64,000 bases of DNA from Alphaproteobacteria bacterium (lineage in GTDB: Bacteria > Pseudomonadota > Alphaproteobacteria > UBA9219): contig JAGWIK010000006.1 of the NCBI GenBank assembly GCA_028866275.1, forward strand, positions 1 to 64,000. Reading direction: 5' to 3'. The first letter of the stretch is position 1, and every line of letters begins with the position of its first letter. The notes beneath the pieces are model-generated. The model searched no databases. It worked only from the letters and a program-made list of their open reading frames with translations, and was not told where the DNA came from. This document shows, piece after piece, positions 1-9,547 of the stretch. The translations under genes and the position numbers were made by a program.

Positions 1-675
1 TACGCACAAAAAGCTCCTTTCAACGACTGGTGGTACTGGTCGGAATGTCTGGTCAAGCGTCTGCGCACGATGGGCGATCTGTATCGCGAGAACGGCGAGA
101 ACGAACGCGCCGATCAGGCGCATGACTGGGCCAAGCGGTTGAAAGACAATTGCATGACGCCGGTGGTGGCGGCGCGCAAGGGGTTGAAAACCGACGAACA
201 GAAAGCCGAAGTCAAGAAGTTGGAAGAGACGGCGATTTTTGCCGCCGCCGACATGTTCCGCGAGCTTCTGGTCAACCTGCCCTTTATGTCGAGCGCGGTT
301 CAGGATTTCCTGTCGGTGAATTGGCAGGACTGCAAGTGGGAAGACCCCAACGAACCCGAAGAAATCGACGAGGATACCGGTTTGCCGGTGCGCAAAAAGA
401 AAAAGAAACAGACGGACGGCCGCATTACGGAATTATTCTGGGGCCCCAAGGCGCGGCAGGATGAAGGCATCCGCAGCGGCAAGCCCGAGGATGGCGGCCT
501 GCCCGGCATTTTGATGAATCTGCTGGCTGCGGAAAAAACGACATCGAGCCGGTCGCCCACCGAATATGGCCAGGCGATGCTGGCGTCGGCGGCGCAGAGC
601 GGGCTTGCCACCACGATGAACCAGATGGAAAAAATGGGCATTCAGGTCAATTTCAAACCCGGCGGATCGATTTGA
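1..675 (+). CDS. Hypothetical protein, 5'-truncated by window edge
   Basis: The frame is open from the first base, so the gene starts outside the window; 224 codons are visible and an internal ATG lies at 70. I do not recognise the family. The visible part is hydrophilic and mostly helical in appearance. It begins with an aromatic stretch (FNDWWYWSECL), carries a basic run (RKKKKK) near the middle, and ends in a Gly/Ser-rich tail. No signal peptide or membrane segment can be judged without the N-terminus. Its TGA overlaps the ATG of map by one base (TGATG), which suggests translational coupling with map. High confidence that it is coding, none on function. Confidence 0.75.
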   Translation, partial: YAQKAPFNDWWYWSECLVKRLRTMGDLYRENGENERADQAHDWAKRLKDNCMTPVVAARKGLKTDEQKAEVKKLEETAIFAAADMFRELLVNLPFMSSAVQDFLSVNWQDCKWEDPNEPEEIDEDTGLPVRKKKKKQTDGRITELFWGPKARQDEGIRSGKPEDGGLPGILMNLLAAEKTTSSRSPTEYGQAMLASAAQSGLATTMNQMEKMGIQVNFKPGGSI

Positions 676-1496
676 TGACAAACGAAGATTCCGAAGAAGG
701 CCTGATCGAAATTCACGGCGAGGAGGATTTTGCCGCGATGCGCGCCGCCGGACGGCTGGCCGCCGATCTGCTGGATTACATCACGCCGTTCGTCGTGCCC
801 GGCGCGCGCACCGGCGATCTGGACGATATGTGCGACGCGTTCACGCGCGAGCGCGGCGCGGTGTCGGCGCCGTTGGGCTATCGCGGCTATCCGCGCGCCA
901 CATGCATGTCGATCAACCATGTCGTGTGCCACGGCATTCCGGGCGACAAGGTTCTGGAAGAAGGCGACATCGTCAATATCGACGTGACGCCCAAATTGAA
1001 CGGCTGGCACGGCGACAGCAGCCGCATGTTTTTCGTCGGCGGCAAAACCAGCCTCAAGGCACGGCGGTTGGTCGAAATTACTTATGAATGCCTGATGCTG
1101 GGCATCCAGCAGGTGCGCCCCGGCGCGACTTTGGGCGATATCGGCCATGTCATCCAGCAACATGCCGAAGCGGCGCGTTTTTCCGTAGTACGCGATTTTT
1201 GCGGCCACGGCACGGGACAGACGTTCCACACGCAGCCGTCGGTTTTGCATTACGGCCATAAGGGCGAAGGCGCGGTTTTGAAAAAAGGCATGATTTTCAC
1301 GATCGAGCCGATGATCAACGCCGGAAAATACGACATCAAGGTTTTGTCCGACGGATGGACGGCGGTGACCAAGGACAAATCGTTATCGGCGCAGTTCGAA
1401 CATACGATCGGCGTCACCGAGACCGGATGCGAGATTTTCACGAAATCCGCCAAGGGTTTCGATTGCCCGCCCTATATTGCCGGCGCCGAGGGCTGA
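675..1496 (+). CDS. map: Methionine aminopeptidase type I
   Basis: Cytosolic metalloprotease that removes the initiator Met from nascent proteins. The 273-aa length fits type I enzymes. The five metal ligands of the pita-bread fold are visible in order: Asp in NIDVT, Asp in HGDSSRMF, His in FCGHGTG, Glu in TIEPM and Glu in QFEHTIGV. The substrate-side His in the HTQPS segment is also present. I chose the ATG at 675, which overlaps the upstream stop as TGATG, over the TTG three bases earlier. The C-terminus extends about 20 residues beyond the catalytic core. Confidence 0.96.
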   Translation: MTNEDSEEGLIEIHGEEDFAAMRAAGRLAADLLDYITPFVVPGARTGDLDDMCDAFTRERGAVSAPLGYRGYPRATCMSINHVVCHGIPGDKVLEEGDIVNIDVTPKLNGWHGDSSRMFFVGGKTSLKARRLVEITYECLMLGIQQVRPGATLGDIGHVIQQHAEAARFSVVRDFCGHGTGQTFHTQPSVLHYGHKGEGAVLKKGMIFTIEPMINAGKYDIKVLSDGWTAVTKDKSLSAQFEHTIGVTETGCEIFTKSAKGFDCPPYIAGAEG

Positions 1497-1589
1497 AATC
1501 GGCATATCTGCCGCAATTTCAGGAAAAATTAAGATTACGGTGCATAAACTGTTGGCTCTTTTGTCAAAACGTGTCAATGCCACGGAGTT

Positions 1590-3221
1590 ATGTCAGAGCT
1601 TCCCAACATCGACGATTTTCTTTCGGCGTCCGGCGACATCGCCTATGACTGGGATTTGCGCACCGACGCGATCACCTGGTTTGGCGCGTGGCAGAAGCTG
1701 TTCGGCGACGCAGCCCCGCCGCCGGATTCGCAAGCGTTGTATCACCTTATCCACTCCGACGACCGGCATATTGTGTTCAGCGGCGAAAACACCAAGATCG
1801 ACCGGCAGTTCAGGCTGACGCTTGCGTCGGGCGGCGTTATCTGGGTGCATGAACGCGGCGACGGCGAAGGCGACGCGGGCAATCCGTCGAGACAGCGCGG
1901 CATCTGGCGGATGATTCCGCCGCCCGCGCAAATCGCCTCGTCCGATGCGCAGAGCCGCGACCCGCTGACGGGGTGTTTTAAACGCGGCATTCTGCTCGAC
2001 CACCTGACGCGCGCCATCGAAACCGCGCAAGGCACCCGCCGCGCCGGCGCCTATCTTGTCGTCAGCATCGACAAAATGTCTTTCGTCAACGAAGCCGTCG
2101 GCACCGAAGGCGGCGACGCCGTGTTGCGCGGCGTCGCGGCGCGGCTGGCCCAGATTATCCCGACGCGCGCCGTTTTGGGACGCGTCAGCGGCGACATTTT
2201 CGGCATTCTGCTGCCCGAACCGCTGGGCAACGATTTGCAGGCATTAGCCGAACGCATCGTGCAGGATTTCCGGCATTCGCCCGTGGTCGCCGCCAATACG
2301 TTGCTGCATATCACCGTGTCCATCGGCGGCGTGCGTTTTCCGTCCATCGCCCGGTCGGCCAACGAAGCGATGATTTACGGCGAACAGGCATTGCACATGG
2401 CGCATCAGCGCGGCGTCGGCAGCATCGTCGAATATATCGACAGTCCCGAACGCGCGCAGGAAAACCGCTTGCTGCTGGAGCTCAGCGAACGCATCAAACG
2501 CGCGTTTAAAACCGACGGCTTCCGCCTTGCCTACCAGCCGATCGTCGACGCCGGAACCGGCATGCCCGTTTGTTACGAAGCGTTGGTGCGCATGTTCGAC
2601 GATGCCGGCAAACCGATACCCGCCGCGATGTTCGTGCCGATGATCGAACAGCTGGGGCTCGTCGGCGAACTCGACCGGCTTGTGCTCGACATAGCGATCC
2701 GCGATATGCTGGCGCATCCCCAGCTGTGCGTCGCCATCAACGTGTCCGGCCTGACCGCATCGCACAGCGGCTGGCCCGATCATTTGCACAAAACGCTTAC
2801 GCCGCACCCCGACGTGGCGCGGCGATTGACCGTCGAGATCACGGAAACCGCCGCGATCGCCGATATTGGCGAAACCCAGCGTTTCGGCGATACGTTACGT
2901 AATCTGGGCGGGCGGCTGTCGCTGGACGATTTCGGCGCGGGGGCGACGTCGATCCGTTATTTGCGCGAACTTGACCTGTCTTATATGAAAATCGACAAGG
3001 ATCTGTTGAAAGACATCCTGACCGACAGCGAACAGCAACATCTGGTATCGGTATTGATCGAATTGGCGCGCGGGCTGGGCATCCAGACCATTGCCGAAGG
3101 CGTGGAAACCGACGATGTCGCCATATGGCTGCGCACGGCGCGCGTCGATTATCTGCAGGGCTATTATTTCGGCAAGCCGTCGCTGGATATCCCGCCCGAT
3201 AATCCGCGCCCGTTGCCATAA
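1590..3221 (+). CDS. PAS - degenerate GGDEF - EAL cyclic-di-GMP protein
   Basis: A 543-aa soluble protein without membrane segments. An N-terminal PAS_3-like fold (about 15-110) is followed by a GGDEF-type domain (about 120-285) and an EAL domain (about 300-535). The GGDEF signature is replaced by SGDIF at 200-204, so cyclase activity is unlikely and this domain may act as a GTP sensor. The EAL domain keeps its catalytic signatures: EAL at 330-332, NVSG, EITET, LDDFGAG, KIDK, AEGVET and QGYYFGKP. A c-di-GMP phosphodiesterase is therefore the best call. The start has a CGGAG ribosome site just upstream. It sits 93 bp behind map and is probably its own unit. Confidence 0.92.
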   Translation: MSELPNIDDFLSASGDIAYDWDLRTDAITWFGAWQKLFGDAAPPPDSQALYHLIHSDDRHIVFSGENTKIDRQFRLTLASGGVIWVHERGDGEGDAGNPSRQRGIWRMIPPPAQIASSDAQSRDPLTGCFKRGILLDHLTRAIETAQGTRRAGAYLVVSIDKMSFVNEAVGTEGGDAVLRGVAARLAQIIPTRAVLGRVSGDIFGILLPEPLGNDLQALAERIVQDFRHSPVVAANTLLHITVSIGGVRFPSIARSANEAMIYGEQALHMAHQRGVGSIVEYIDSPERAQENRLLLELSERIKRAFKTDGFRLAYQPIVDAGTGMPVCYEALVRMFDDAGKPIPAAMFVPMIEQLGLVGELDRLVLDIAIRDMLAHPQLCVAINVSGLTASHSGWPDHLHKTLTPHPDVARRLTVEITETAAIADIGETQRFGDTLRNLGGRLSLDDFGAGATSIRYLRELDLSYMKIDKDLLKDILTDSEQQHLVSVLIELARGLGIQTIAEGVETDDVAIWLRTARVDYLQGYYFGKPSLDIPPDNPRPLP

Positions 3222-3259
3222 GAGCGTTGCGCGCAAGGGCCGCCGCGCTACAATCCCGT

Positions 3260-5050
3260 ATGTCCGATCTTCTGCAAACTGCCGTCGCGTATCATCAGGC
3301 CGGAAACGCGGTCGAGGCCGAGGGCGCCTATCGCGCTTTTCTGGCCGGCCAGCCGCACCATCGCGACGCCTTGCGGTTTCTGGGCGGGCTTTATCTGCAA
3401 ATGGGACGTCCGGCGGAAGCCGTCGATTATCTGAACCGCGCCGTAGCGATTAATGCCGACGTTGAAACCTTGACCAATCTGGGTATCGCCTTGCGTGGCG
3501 CGGGACGGGGTGCGGAATCGCTGGCAGCCTGTGAACGGGCATTGAAGGCCGCACCGCACACAAGCGCGGCGCGGCGCAATTACGCGGCCGCCTTATTTCT
3601 TGCGGGCAAAATAGACGCCGCGATTGCGTGGTACCATCAAGCATTGGACGCCGACCCCGACGATTTATCCGCCCTTATCAATCTGGGCCTTGCCTATAGC
3701 GATATCGGGCGCGGCGATGCCGCCGCGCCGTGGCTGGCGCAGGCGCAAGCGCGGCTGGAACAAATAGCGGCGGCGAATCCTTCCGACGCCGCGACGCTTA
3801 ACCAGCTGGGCACCATTTTGCAACGGCAAGGCAAACTGCAGGACGCGCTGCCTCCCTATCGCCGCGCGCTGGAAATCCAGCCCGGTTATGCGCAGGCCGC
3901 GCTTAACCTTGCCACATGCCTGCGCGCGCTGGGCCATCCGGCCGAGGCCGTCGACATGTGCCGTTATGCCATCGGGTTGATGCCGGATTCGTCGGATGCC
4001 TATACCAATCTTGGCGTCTTTTTGCAGGAAACCGCGCGGCATGACGATGCCGTCGCCGCTTTTGAAAACGCGCTGCGCCTAAATCCAAACTCCCTTCTTG
4101 CCAAGCGGAATATGTCTTTTTCCCTGCTGGCGCTGGGAAGATATGACGAAGGTTGGGCCATGCATGAAACCGGGCTGGGCATCACGTCGATGCGCGGCAA
4201 GAATCCGTTTCCCGAACGGCGGTGGACGGGGCAAGACGTCACGGGCAAACGTCTGTTGATATGGTGCGAACAAGGCATGGGCGATGATTTGCAATTCATC
4301 CGCTATGCGCCGTTGTGCAAGGCGCGTGGCTGCACATTGGCTGTCCAATGCCCTGCGCCGCTGCGTCGTTTGTTTGCCACGGTTTCCGGTATCGATCGCC
4401 TTGTCGATCATGTCGGAGCTGACGATTTCGATGTCCACGCCTCGCTGATGAGCCTGCCCTATATCTTTGGCACGCGGCTGGAAACCGTGCCTGCGCAAGG
4501 GCCGTATTTGCGCGCGCCGGATGACGCGCGGGCGCAATGGGCGGCGCTGTTTCCGGCACGCACCGGCAATCTGCGTGTCGGGCTGGTATGGGCCGGCAAT
4601 CCGCACGAAAACCAGATCAACGCCCATCTGACCGACCGGCGGCGCAGCATGGCTTTGGAGACGTTACGGCCTTTGTTCGACGTGGCGGGCGTTGATTTTT
4701 ACAGCCTGCAAATGGGCGCGGCGGCGGTGGCGCAGATTGATGTGTGCGGCTTGCGTTCCCGCATCGCCGATATAATGGGCGATGTGCGCGATTTCGCCGA
4801 TACGGCGGCGATTATCGAAAATCTGGATCTGGTCATATCGGTCGATACGTCCGTGGTGCATCTGGCGGGCGGTTTGGGCAAGCCGGTATGGGTGATGTCG
4901 CGGTTCGATGCGTGCTGGAGATGGTTACAGAACCGGCCCGACAATCCGTGGTATCCGTCCGCCCGCGTTTTCGGTCAGCCCGCGCCCGGCGATTGGGCAA
5001 GCGTGGTCGATCGGGTTGCCGCGGCATTGGCAGCGTTCAAGACCCCATAA
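3260..5050 (+). CDS. TPR protein with C-terminal glycosyltransferase-like domain
   Basis: About nine tetratricopeptide units fill residues 1-300, with repeated signatures such as GRPAEAV, GKIDAAI, GKLQDAL, GHPAEAV and RHDDAV. They are followed by a domain of about 290 residues resembling the heptosyltransferase (GT9/GT41-like) fold: LLIWCEQGMGDDLQFIRY, VGLVWAGNP, and ISVDTSVVHLAGGLGKPVWV as the nucleotide-sugar end. Such proteins are common in alphaproteobacteria as protein or flagellin glycosylation candidates, but the substrate is unknown here. I chose the ATG at 3260 (596 aa) over a TTG at 3227. The 3' end overlaps the convergent kinase gene by 14 bp. Confidence 0.88.
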   Translation: MSDLLQTAVAYHQAGNAVEAEGAYRAFLAGQPHHRDALRFLGGLYLQMGRPAEAVDYLNRAVAINADVETLTNLGIALRGAGRGAESLAACERALKAAPHTSAARRNYAAALFLAGKIDAAIAWYHQALDADPDDLSALINLGLAYSDIGRGDAAAPWLAQAQARLEQIAAANPSDAATLNQLGTILQRQGKLQDALPPYRRALEIQPGYAQAALNLATCLRALGHPAEAVDMCRYAIGLMPDSSDAYTNLGVFLQETARHDDAVAAFENALRLNPNSLLAKRNMSFSLLALGRYDEGWAMHETGLGITSMRGKNPFPERRWTGQDVTGKRLLIWCEQGMGDDLQFIRYAPLCKARGCTLAVQCPAPLRRLFATVSGIDRLVDHVGADDFDVHASLMSLPYIFGTRLETVPAQGPYLRAPDDARAQWAALFPARTGNLRVGLVWAGNPHENQINAHLTDRRRSMALETLRPLFDVAGVDFYSLQMGAAAVAQIDVCGLRSRIADIMGDVRDFADTAAIIENLDLVISVDTSVVHLAGGLGKPVWVMSRFDACWRWLQNRPDNPWYPSARVFGQPAPGDWASVVDRVAAALAAFKTP

Positions 5051-7055
5051 ACCGCCGCACATCTTCACAAGCCAGCGCGACGCGACGGATCAAGTCCTGC
5101 TTGGTGGCGGCATCGGCTTCGGCATCCTGCTCGGCCTGTCCGCACAACACCTGCAGCGTACGCGCCCCGAAATTGGCCGCCGACCCTTTCAGTTTATGCG
5201 CGGCCTTTTTCCACGATTCATTATCGACCGTTACCATCGATGCTTCCATCAAGGCCAGAACTTCTTCCGCACCGGACATGAACATCGACACGACGATTTG
5301 TTTTTCTTCCTCGTCGTCGCCGATATAATCGCGCAAATGAGCCAGATCGACCGGCGCGGGCGATGCGGCGACGGCGGTGGCGGCGGCAAGCGGTTTGAGC
5401 GCACCGCCGCCACCGGCTTTGAGCCACTTCATCAAAACTTCGAGCATGCGCGGCATGGTGATCGGTTTGCTGACATAATCGTCCATTCCCGCCGCAACGC
5501 ATTTTTCACGGTCGCCGATCATGGCGTTGGCCGTCATTGCCACGATGGGAATGCGCGTACCGCTGCCGTCTTCGCGCGCACGGATAGCGCGGCTGACATC
5601 ATACCCGTCCATGCCCGGCATTTGACAATCCAGAATAATAAGGTCGTATTTTTCCGCAGCGCTTTTTTCCAGCGCCATGCGCCCGTCTTCGACCGTGTCG
5701 ATGGATTTGAACCCCATTTTCATCAGCAGTTTTCTGGCGAAAAACAGATTGATGGGATGATCGTCGACAATCAGGATGCGGTAAGGCGAGAAGTCGTTTC
5801 CGTCGAGGACATTCGCTTTGTCTGTATTTTCCGCCGACAAACGCCGTGTCTGTTCGGCATCAGCCACGGACAACGGCAGCGAGAACCAGAAGCATGAACC
5901 TTTGCCGACGCGGCTTTCGACGCCAAGAGCGCCATCCATGGCTTCGGTCAGAAGCTTGCATATCGTCAACCCCAATCCGGTTCCGCCATATTTACGCGTG
6001 GTTGAATTATCGGCCTGGGTGAATTTGCTGAAAATACGGTTGATATTTTTTTCTTCGATGCCGATGCCGGTATCCTCGACGCGGAAAATCATGTCGACTT
6101 TGCCGTCATCGCGGCGGCGCGACGATATGTCGATTTTGACGCCGCCCTGTTCGGTGAATTTCAGCGCGTTGCCAACAAGGTTGGTCACAATCTGGCGGAT
6201 GCGCGCCGGGTCTCCGACCAGGCATTCCGGCGCAACCGCGCTGTAGAAAAACGAGAAATCGAGCTTCTTCTGCCGCGCCGACGGTTCGAACAGGCGCACG
6301 ACATCGGCCATCATCGCGACCAGACTGAAAGGAATCTGTTCCAGCGTCAGTTCGTTCGCTTCGATCTTGGACAGGTCGAGCACATCGTTGAGCAGAAGCA
6401 TCAGCGACTCGCCCGATTGCACGATGACATCGACCAGTTCGCGCTGTTCCGTATCGAGCGCGCTGTCGCGCAATAATGACGCCATACCCAGAACGCCGTT
6501 CATCGGCGTGCGCAATTCGTGGCTGACATTGGCCAGAAAATCGCTTTTGGCGCGGCTGGCGGCTTCGGCGCGTTCGGTTTCCTGACGCAGCACTTCTTCG
6601 GTTTGTTTAAGCCTCGTGATGTCGTGGTTATATAGCGTGACGATGCGTTCGTCGCCCAGCAGGTTCGGCGTAATCGATTGTTGATAGGTGATGCTGCCGA
6701 CCGCGACTTCGCGCGTTACGGTTCGCCGCTGGCTGAAGGCGCGCAGCGCGATTTCGGTAATATCGGCCAGCAAAGGATGATCGACGCCCTTTTGGAAAAT
6801 GTCGGAATAGCGGTTAAACGCCGCCGGATTGACATACAGCAATTTGCGATGATCGATGTCGAAACGGATCAACGGGCTTGGGTCGTACAGCGACAATTGC
6901 GCCAGTTCTTCAGCTTTTTTCTGGGCCTTTTTGGCGGTGTCGCGCGCTTCGCGCAATTCCTTGGCCGTGGCATTTTCCGGTTCGGCGTTTTCGGCGATAT
7001 GCACCACGTTATTTTCCGTCCGGATTTCTGGCATGATGTCGGAGGCAGAAGCCAT
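5037..7055 (-). CDS. Hybrid sensor histidine kinase: PAS-HisKA-HATPase-REC-HPt
   Basis: A 672-aa cytosolic hybrid kinase with no transmembrane segment. Order: short coiled coil (about 30-55), PAS (about 55-155), HisKA with the phospho-His in SHELRTPMNG (about H179), HATPase_c with N box, DTGIGI and GGTGLGL motifs, a receiver with Asp in LDCQMPGMDG (about D476), and a C-terminal HPt with AAHKLKGSAANFGA (about H620). It carries every module of an internal phosphorelay and could pass phosphate on to the upstream regulator or to the sigma54 activator. The ATG at 7055 is preferred because a GAGG site overlapping the stop of the upstream regulator precedes it; the longer reading starting at 7136 would run through that gene. 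The two genes form an operon. Confidence 0.94.
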   Translation of the reverse strand: MASASDIMPEIRTENNVVHIAENAEPENATAKELREARDTAKKAQKKAEELAQLSLYDPSPLIRFDIDHRKLLYVNPAAFNRYSDIFQKGVDHPLLADITEIALRAFSQRRTVTREVAVGSITYQQSITPNLLGDERIVTLYNHDITRLKQTEEVLRQETERAEAASRAKSDFLANVSHELRTPMNGVLGMASLLRDSALDTEQRELVDVIVQSGESLMLLLNDVLDLSKIEANELTLEQIPFSLVAMMADVVRLFEPSARQKKLDFSFFYSAVAPECLVGDPARIRQIVTNLVGNALKFTEQGGVKIDISSRRRDDGKVDMIFRVEDTGIGIEEKNINRIFSKFTQADNSTTRKYGGTGLGLTICKLLTEAMDGALGVESRVGKGSCFWFSLPLSVADAEQTRRLSAENTDKANVLDGNDFSPYRILIVDDHPINLFFARKLLMKMGFKSIDTVEDGRMALEKSAAEKYDLIILDCQMPGMDGYDVSRAIRAREDGSGTRIPIVAMTANAMIGDREKCVAAGMDDYVSKPITMPRMLEVLMKWLKAGGGGALKPLAAATAVAASPAPVDLAHLRDYIGDDEEEKQIVVSMFMSGAEEVLALMEASMVTVDNESWKKAAHKLKGSAANFGARTLQVLCGQAEQDAEADAATKQDLIRRVALACEDVRRFMGS

Positions 7056-7062
7056 CACCGCC

Positions 7063-7914
7063 TCACATCGTCGCGGCGGGCACGCATTGCCCGATATAAT
7101 GCAGCAATTTGGCGCGCGTGAACGGCTTGGCGACAAAGCCTTTGGCCCCCAGTTTCATCGCGCGCACGATTTCGTCGCGGAAACTGTTGGCGCTGAGCAT
7201 GATGACGGCGTTGCTGGCGTCGATTCTGGAAATCTGTTCCAGAACGCCATGGCCGCTGACATCCGGCAGGCCGATATCCAGAAACACCAGATCGGGCGCG
7301 TGGTGCAGATAGGTCCGCACCGCTTCGTGTCCCGACGAAGCCGATATCACCTCGTAATCGGCTCCCAACGCGCGTTTGGTCAGGAACAGCGAGGCAGGAT
7401 CGTCTTCAACCAGCAGGATACACGGTTTGGGGCGTTTCTGCCGCGCGGCTTGCGCCAAGGCAAATACCGCCGAGGCGTGGCTGTCGATCCTGATTGGAGT
7501 CGCCGATGACGGACGCGGCGCAACCGGCTGGGCGCGCAGCGTTTTGATTTTGTCGGCACAGACAATGTCGATGCTGATATCGTTCTGATCGATCGGGCTT
7601 GTTTTCAACAGGGTTGCGCCCGCCGCGGGCAAAAACGCCGCCAGAACGGTTTGCAGATTGCGGCACGCTTCGTCGTCGAGCCCGCGAATGACCGTGACGA
7701 TATCGCCGTCGGCGCAATAATAAACGCCGCCTTCCTTGTCCGCCGCGCAATCGGTCAACAGGCCGAAAACAATTTTTTCGGCTTCTTTCTTTTCGGAGTC
7801 CTTGAGCGCGGACAGGCGGAACACAAAACCGCGCCAGCCGGGACGGGCTTCGCTGCGAATGGTTTCCAGCGCGTCTTTCAGCCTGTATTCCGCTTCGGAT
7901 TTGATGATTTTCAT
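7063..7914 (-). CDS. Response regulator with unrecognised N-terminal domain and C-terminal receiver
   Basis: 283 aa. Residues about 1-125 form a compact domain I do not recognise, with a two-Cys patch (YYCADGDIVTVIRG, DIVCADKIK) and alternating helix/strand pattern. A linker of about 35 residues leads to a canonical receiver (about 164-283) with the acidic pair in LVEDDPAS, phospho-Asp in LVFLDIGLPDVSG (about D213), Ser in MLSANSF and Lys in VAKPFT. There is no output domain after the receiver, so signalling would go through the N-terminal domain or through protein contacts. The ATG at 7914 has a GGAGG five bases upstream; the GTG at 7926 would bury that site. First gene of the operon with the hybrid kinase. 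Confidence 0.88.
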   Translation of the reverse strand: MKIIKSEAEYRLKDALETIRSEARPGWRGFVFRLSALKDSEKKEAEKIVFGLLTDCAADKEGGVYYCADGDIVTVIRGLDDEACRNLQTVLAAFLPAAGATLLKTSPIDQNDISIDIVCADKIKTLRAQPVAPRPSSATPIRIDSHASAVFALAQAARQKRPKPCILLVEDDPASLFLTKRALGADYEVISASSGHEAVRTYLHHAPDLVFLDIGLPDVSGHGVLEQISRIDASNAVIMLSANSFRDEIVRAMKLGAKGFVAKPFTRAKLLHYIGQCVPAATM

Positions 7915-8095
7915 TGCCGCCTCCACAAAGACTTACGGCTTTATCTGCACAACCCATGCCAGAAAATAACTAATAAATTTCAATTGGTTATACATGCGCG
8001 CCCGGTTCTACGCCGGAATTTCCCATTATGGGTTTCCAAATCGGCGCATGCGTCCCGTTTCTGGAATTTTAAGTTTTTTCCACCACAATGCCGGC
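7915..8095. promoter_or_regulatory. Divergent intergenic region between two signalling genes
   Basis: 181 bp separates the response-regulator/kinase operon (minus) from the sigma54 activator (plus). The middle part is clearly AT-rich (around 7965-7995), as expected for promoters, against the GC-rich surroundings. I see no unambiguous -24/-12 (TGGCAC-N5-TTGC type) or repeated operator. The region presumably holds both promoters. Confidence 0.45.
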
Positions 8096-9499
8096 ATGGG
8101 CACAATTCTGATCGTCGACGACAGCGAATTGCAAAGACGGTTGACCGCCGATCTTCTCAAACGGCGTTTCCCGCACGCCTGCGTCGAGGCCGAAAGCGCG
8201 GCCACGGCGTTGGCGATTTTGCGCAAGGATATCAGAAGCGATATTTTCACCGTTCTCCTTGACCTGTCGATGCCGGGCATGGATGGGCGCGAGGCCATTC
8301 CCGTCATTCTTAAAATGCGGCCCGGCATGCCGATCATCGTCATTACCAGCACGCAAAATACCGCCGATGTCGTGCAGGTCGTCAAATCGGGCGCGTTCGA
8401 TTATCTGGTCAAACCCGCCAACCCCGATTTGCTGCACAATGCCGTGCGCAAGGCCGAACAATTCGCGGCGATGCAACAGGAAATACAACGTTTGCGCATG
8501 ATGTCCGGCGCGGCGGGGTTTGCCGCGTTGATCGGCCCGTCGACGGCGATGCGCGCCGCCGTCAAAATGGGGCAACGCGCGGCGGTGTCGGATATTACAG
8601 TGATGATCACCGGTGAAAGCGGCGTGGGCAAAGAAGTTATGGCCCGCGCCATTCACAGCGAAAGCGCGCGCGCGGGCAAGGCGTTTGTTGCCGTCAATTG
8701 CGGCGCGTTGCCGAAGGATTTGGTGGAAAGCACTCTGTTCGGCCACGTCAAAGGCGCGTTCACCGATGCCGTGGCCGACGCCGCGGGCAAATTCCGTGAA
8801 GCCGAAGGCGGCACGCTTTTTCTTGACGAAATCGGCGAATTGCCGCTGGCGGCGCAGGTTAAATTGCTGCGCGCCCTGCAACAGCGCGAAGTCGAACCGG
8901 TGGGCGGCGGCAAAACCGTGCCCGTCAATATCCGCATCATCGCGGCGACCAACCGCGATTTGGAACAGGCGGTGCGGCAAGGTTTTTTCCGCGAGGATTT
9001 ATATTACCGCCTGAACGTCTTTCCCATTCCGATCGCGCCGCTGCGCGATCGCGCCGACGACATCCCCGTGCTGGCGGCGCATTTTCTTGAACGCTATGCC
9101 GCGCAGGAAAATAAAAAAGTCACCGGTTTCGACGCGGCGGCGGCGGCGTGGCTGCGCGCCCATCCGTGGCCGGGCAACGCACGCGAGTTGGAAAATCGCA
9201 TTTATCGCGCGGTGCTGTTGTGTGAAGGCGAAACGATCGCCCGGACCGATCTGTGCCCGCCTTCGGTCATTGCCGAACCGGCGGCGCGCGGCGTGGCGCC
9301 GCTTGCGATACGGGATGAGTCCGGCGCCGGGGCTTTCGTCGTCAATCTGGTCGACGAAACCGGCGCGTTCAAAACATTCGACGCCATTACAACCGAAGCC
9401 GAAAACGCCGCGCTGCGTTATTGCGAAGGCAATATCACGTTGGCCGCGCAGAAACTCGGCGTCGGCAAATCGACCTTGTACCGGCATCGACAGGGATAA
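8096..9499 (+). CDS. Sigma54-dependent response regulator (NtrC type)
   Basis: 467 aa: receiver (1-120, phospho-Asp in LLDLSMPGMDG about D56, Lys in VKPAN), AAA+ sigma54-interaction domain (about 143-375) and a C-terminal Fis-type helix-turn-helix (NITLAAQKLGVGKSTLYRH). Walker A is GESGVGKE at 173-180, Walker B LFLDEIGE at 241-248, and the arginine-finger region RIIAATNRDL is intact. The sigma54-contact loop reads GAFTDA (220-225) rather than the canonical GAFTGA. The start is the ATG opening MGTILIVDD; a longer reading from 7994 adds residues unlike any receiver. It lies divergent from the hybrid-kinase operon and is a plausible partner. The gene ends at a strong bidirectional terminator. 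Confidence 0.94.
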   Translation: MGTILIVDDSELQRRLTADLLKRRFPHACVEAESAATALAILRKDIRSDIFTVLLDLSMPGMDGREAIPVILKMRPGMPIIVITSTQNTADVVQVVKSGAFDYLVKPANPDLLHNAVRKAEQFAAMQQEIQRLRMMSGAAGFAALIGPSTAMRAAVKMGQRAAVSDITVMITGESGVGKEVMARAIHSESARAGKAFVAVNCGALPKDLVESTLFGHVKGAFTDAVADAAGKFREAEGGTLFLDEIGELPLAAQVKLLRALQQREVEPVGGGKTVPVNIRIIAATNRDLEQAVRQGFFREDLYYRLNVFPIPIAPLRDRADDIPVLAAHFLERYAAQENKKVTGFDAAAAAWLRAHPWPGNARELENRIYRAVLLCEGETIARTDLCPPSVIAEPAARGVAPLAIRDESGAGAFVVNLVDETGAFKTFDAITTEAENAALRYCEGNITLAAQKLGVGKSTLYRHRQG

Positions 9500-9502
9500 A
9501 AA

Positions 9503-9535
9503 AACCCGCGCCGTGGCAACGGCGCGGGTTTTTCG
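9503..9535. terminator. Bidirectional intrinsic terminator
   Basis: A perfect 12-bp inverted repeat (AACCCGCGCCGT / ACGGCGCGGGTT) with a four-base loop lies between the convergent sigma54 activator and yceI genes. It has A-runs on the left and T-runs on the right, so it can serve both directions. Confidence 0.93.
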
Positions 9536-9547
9536 AGAGCGATTTTT

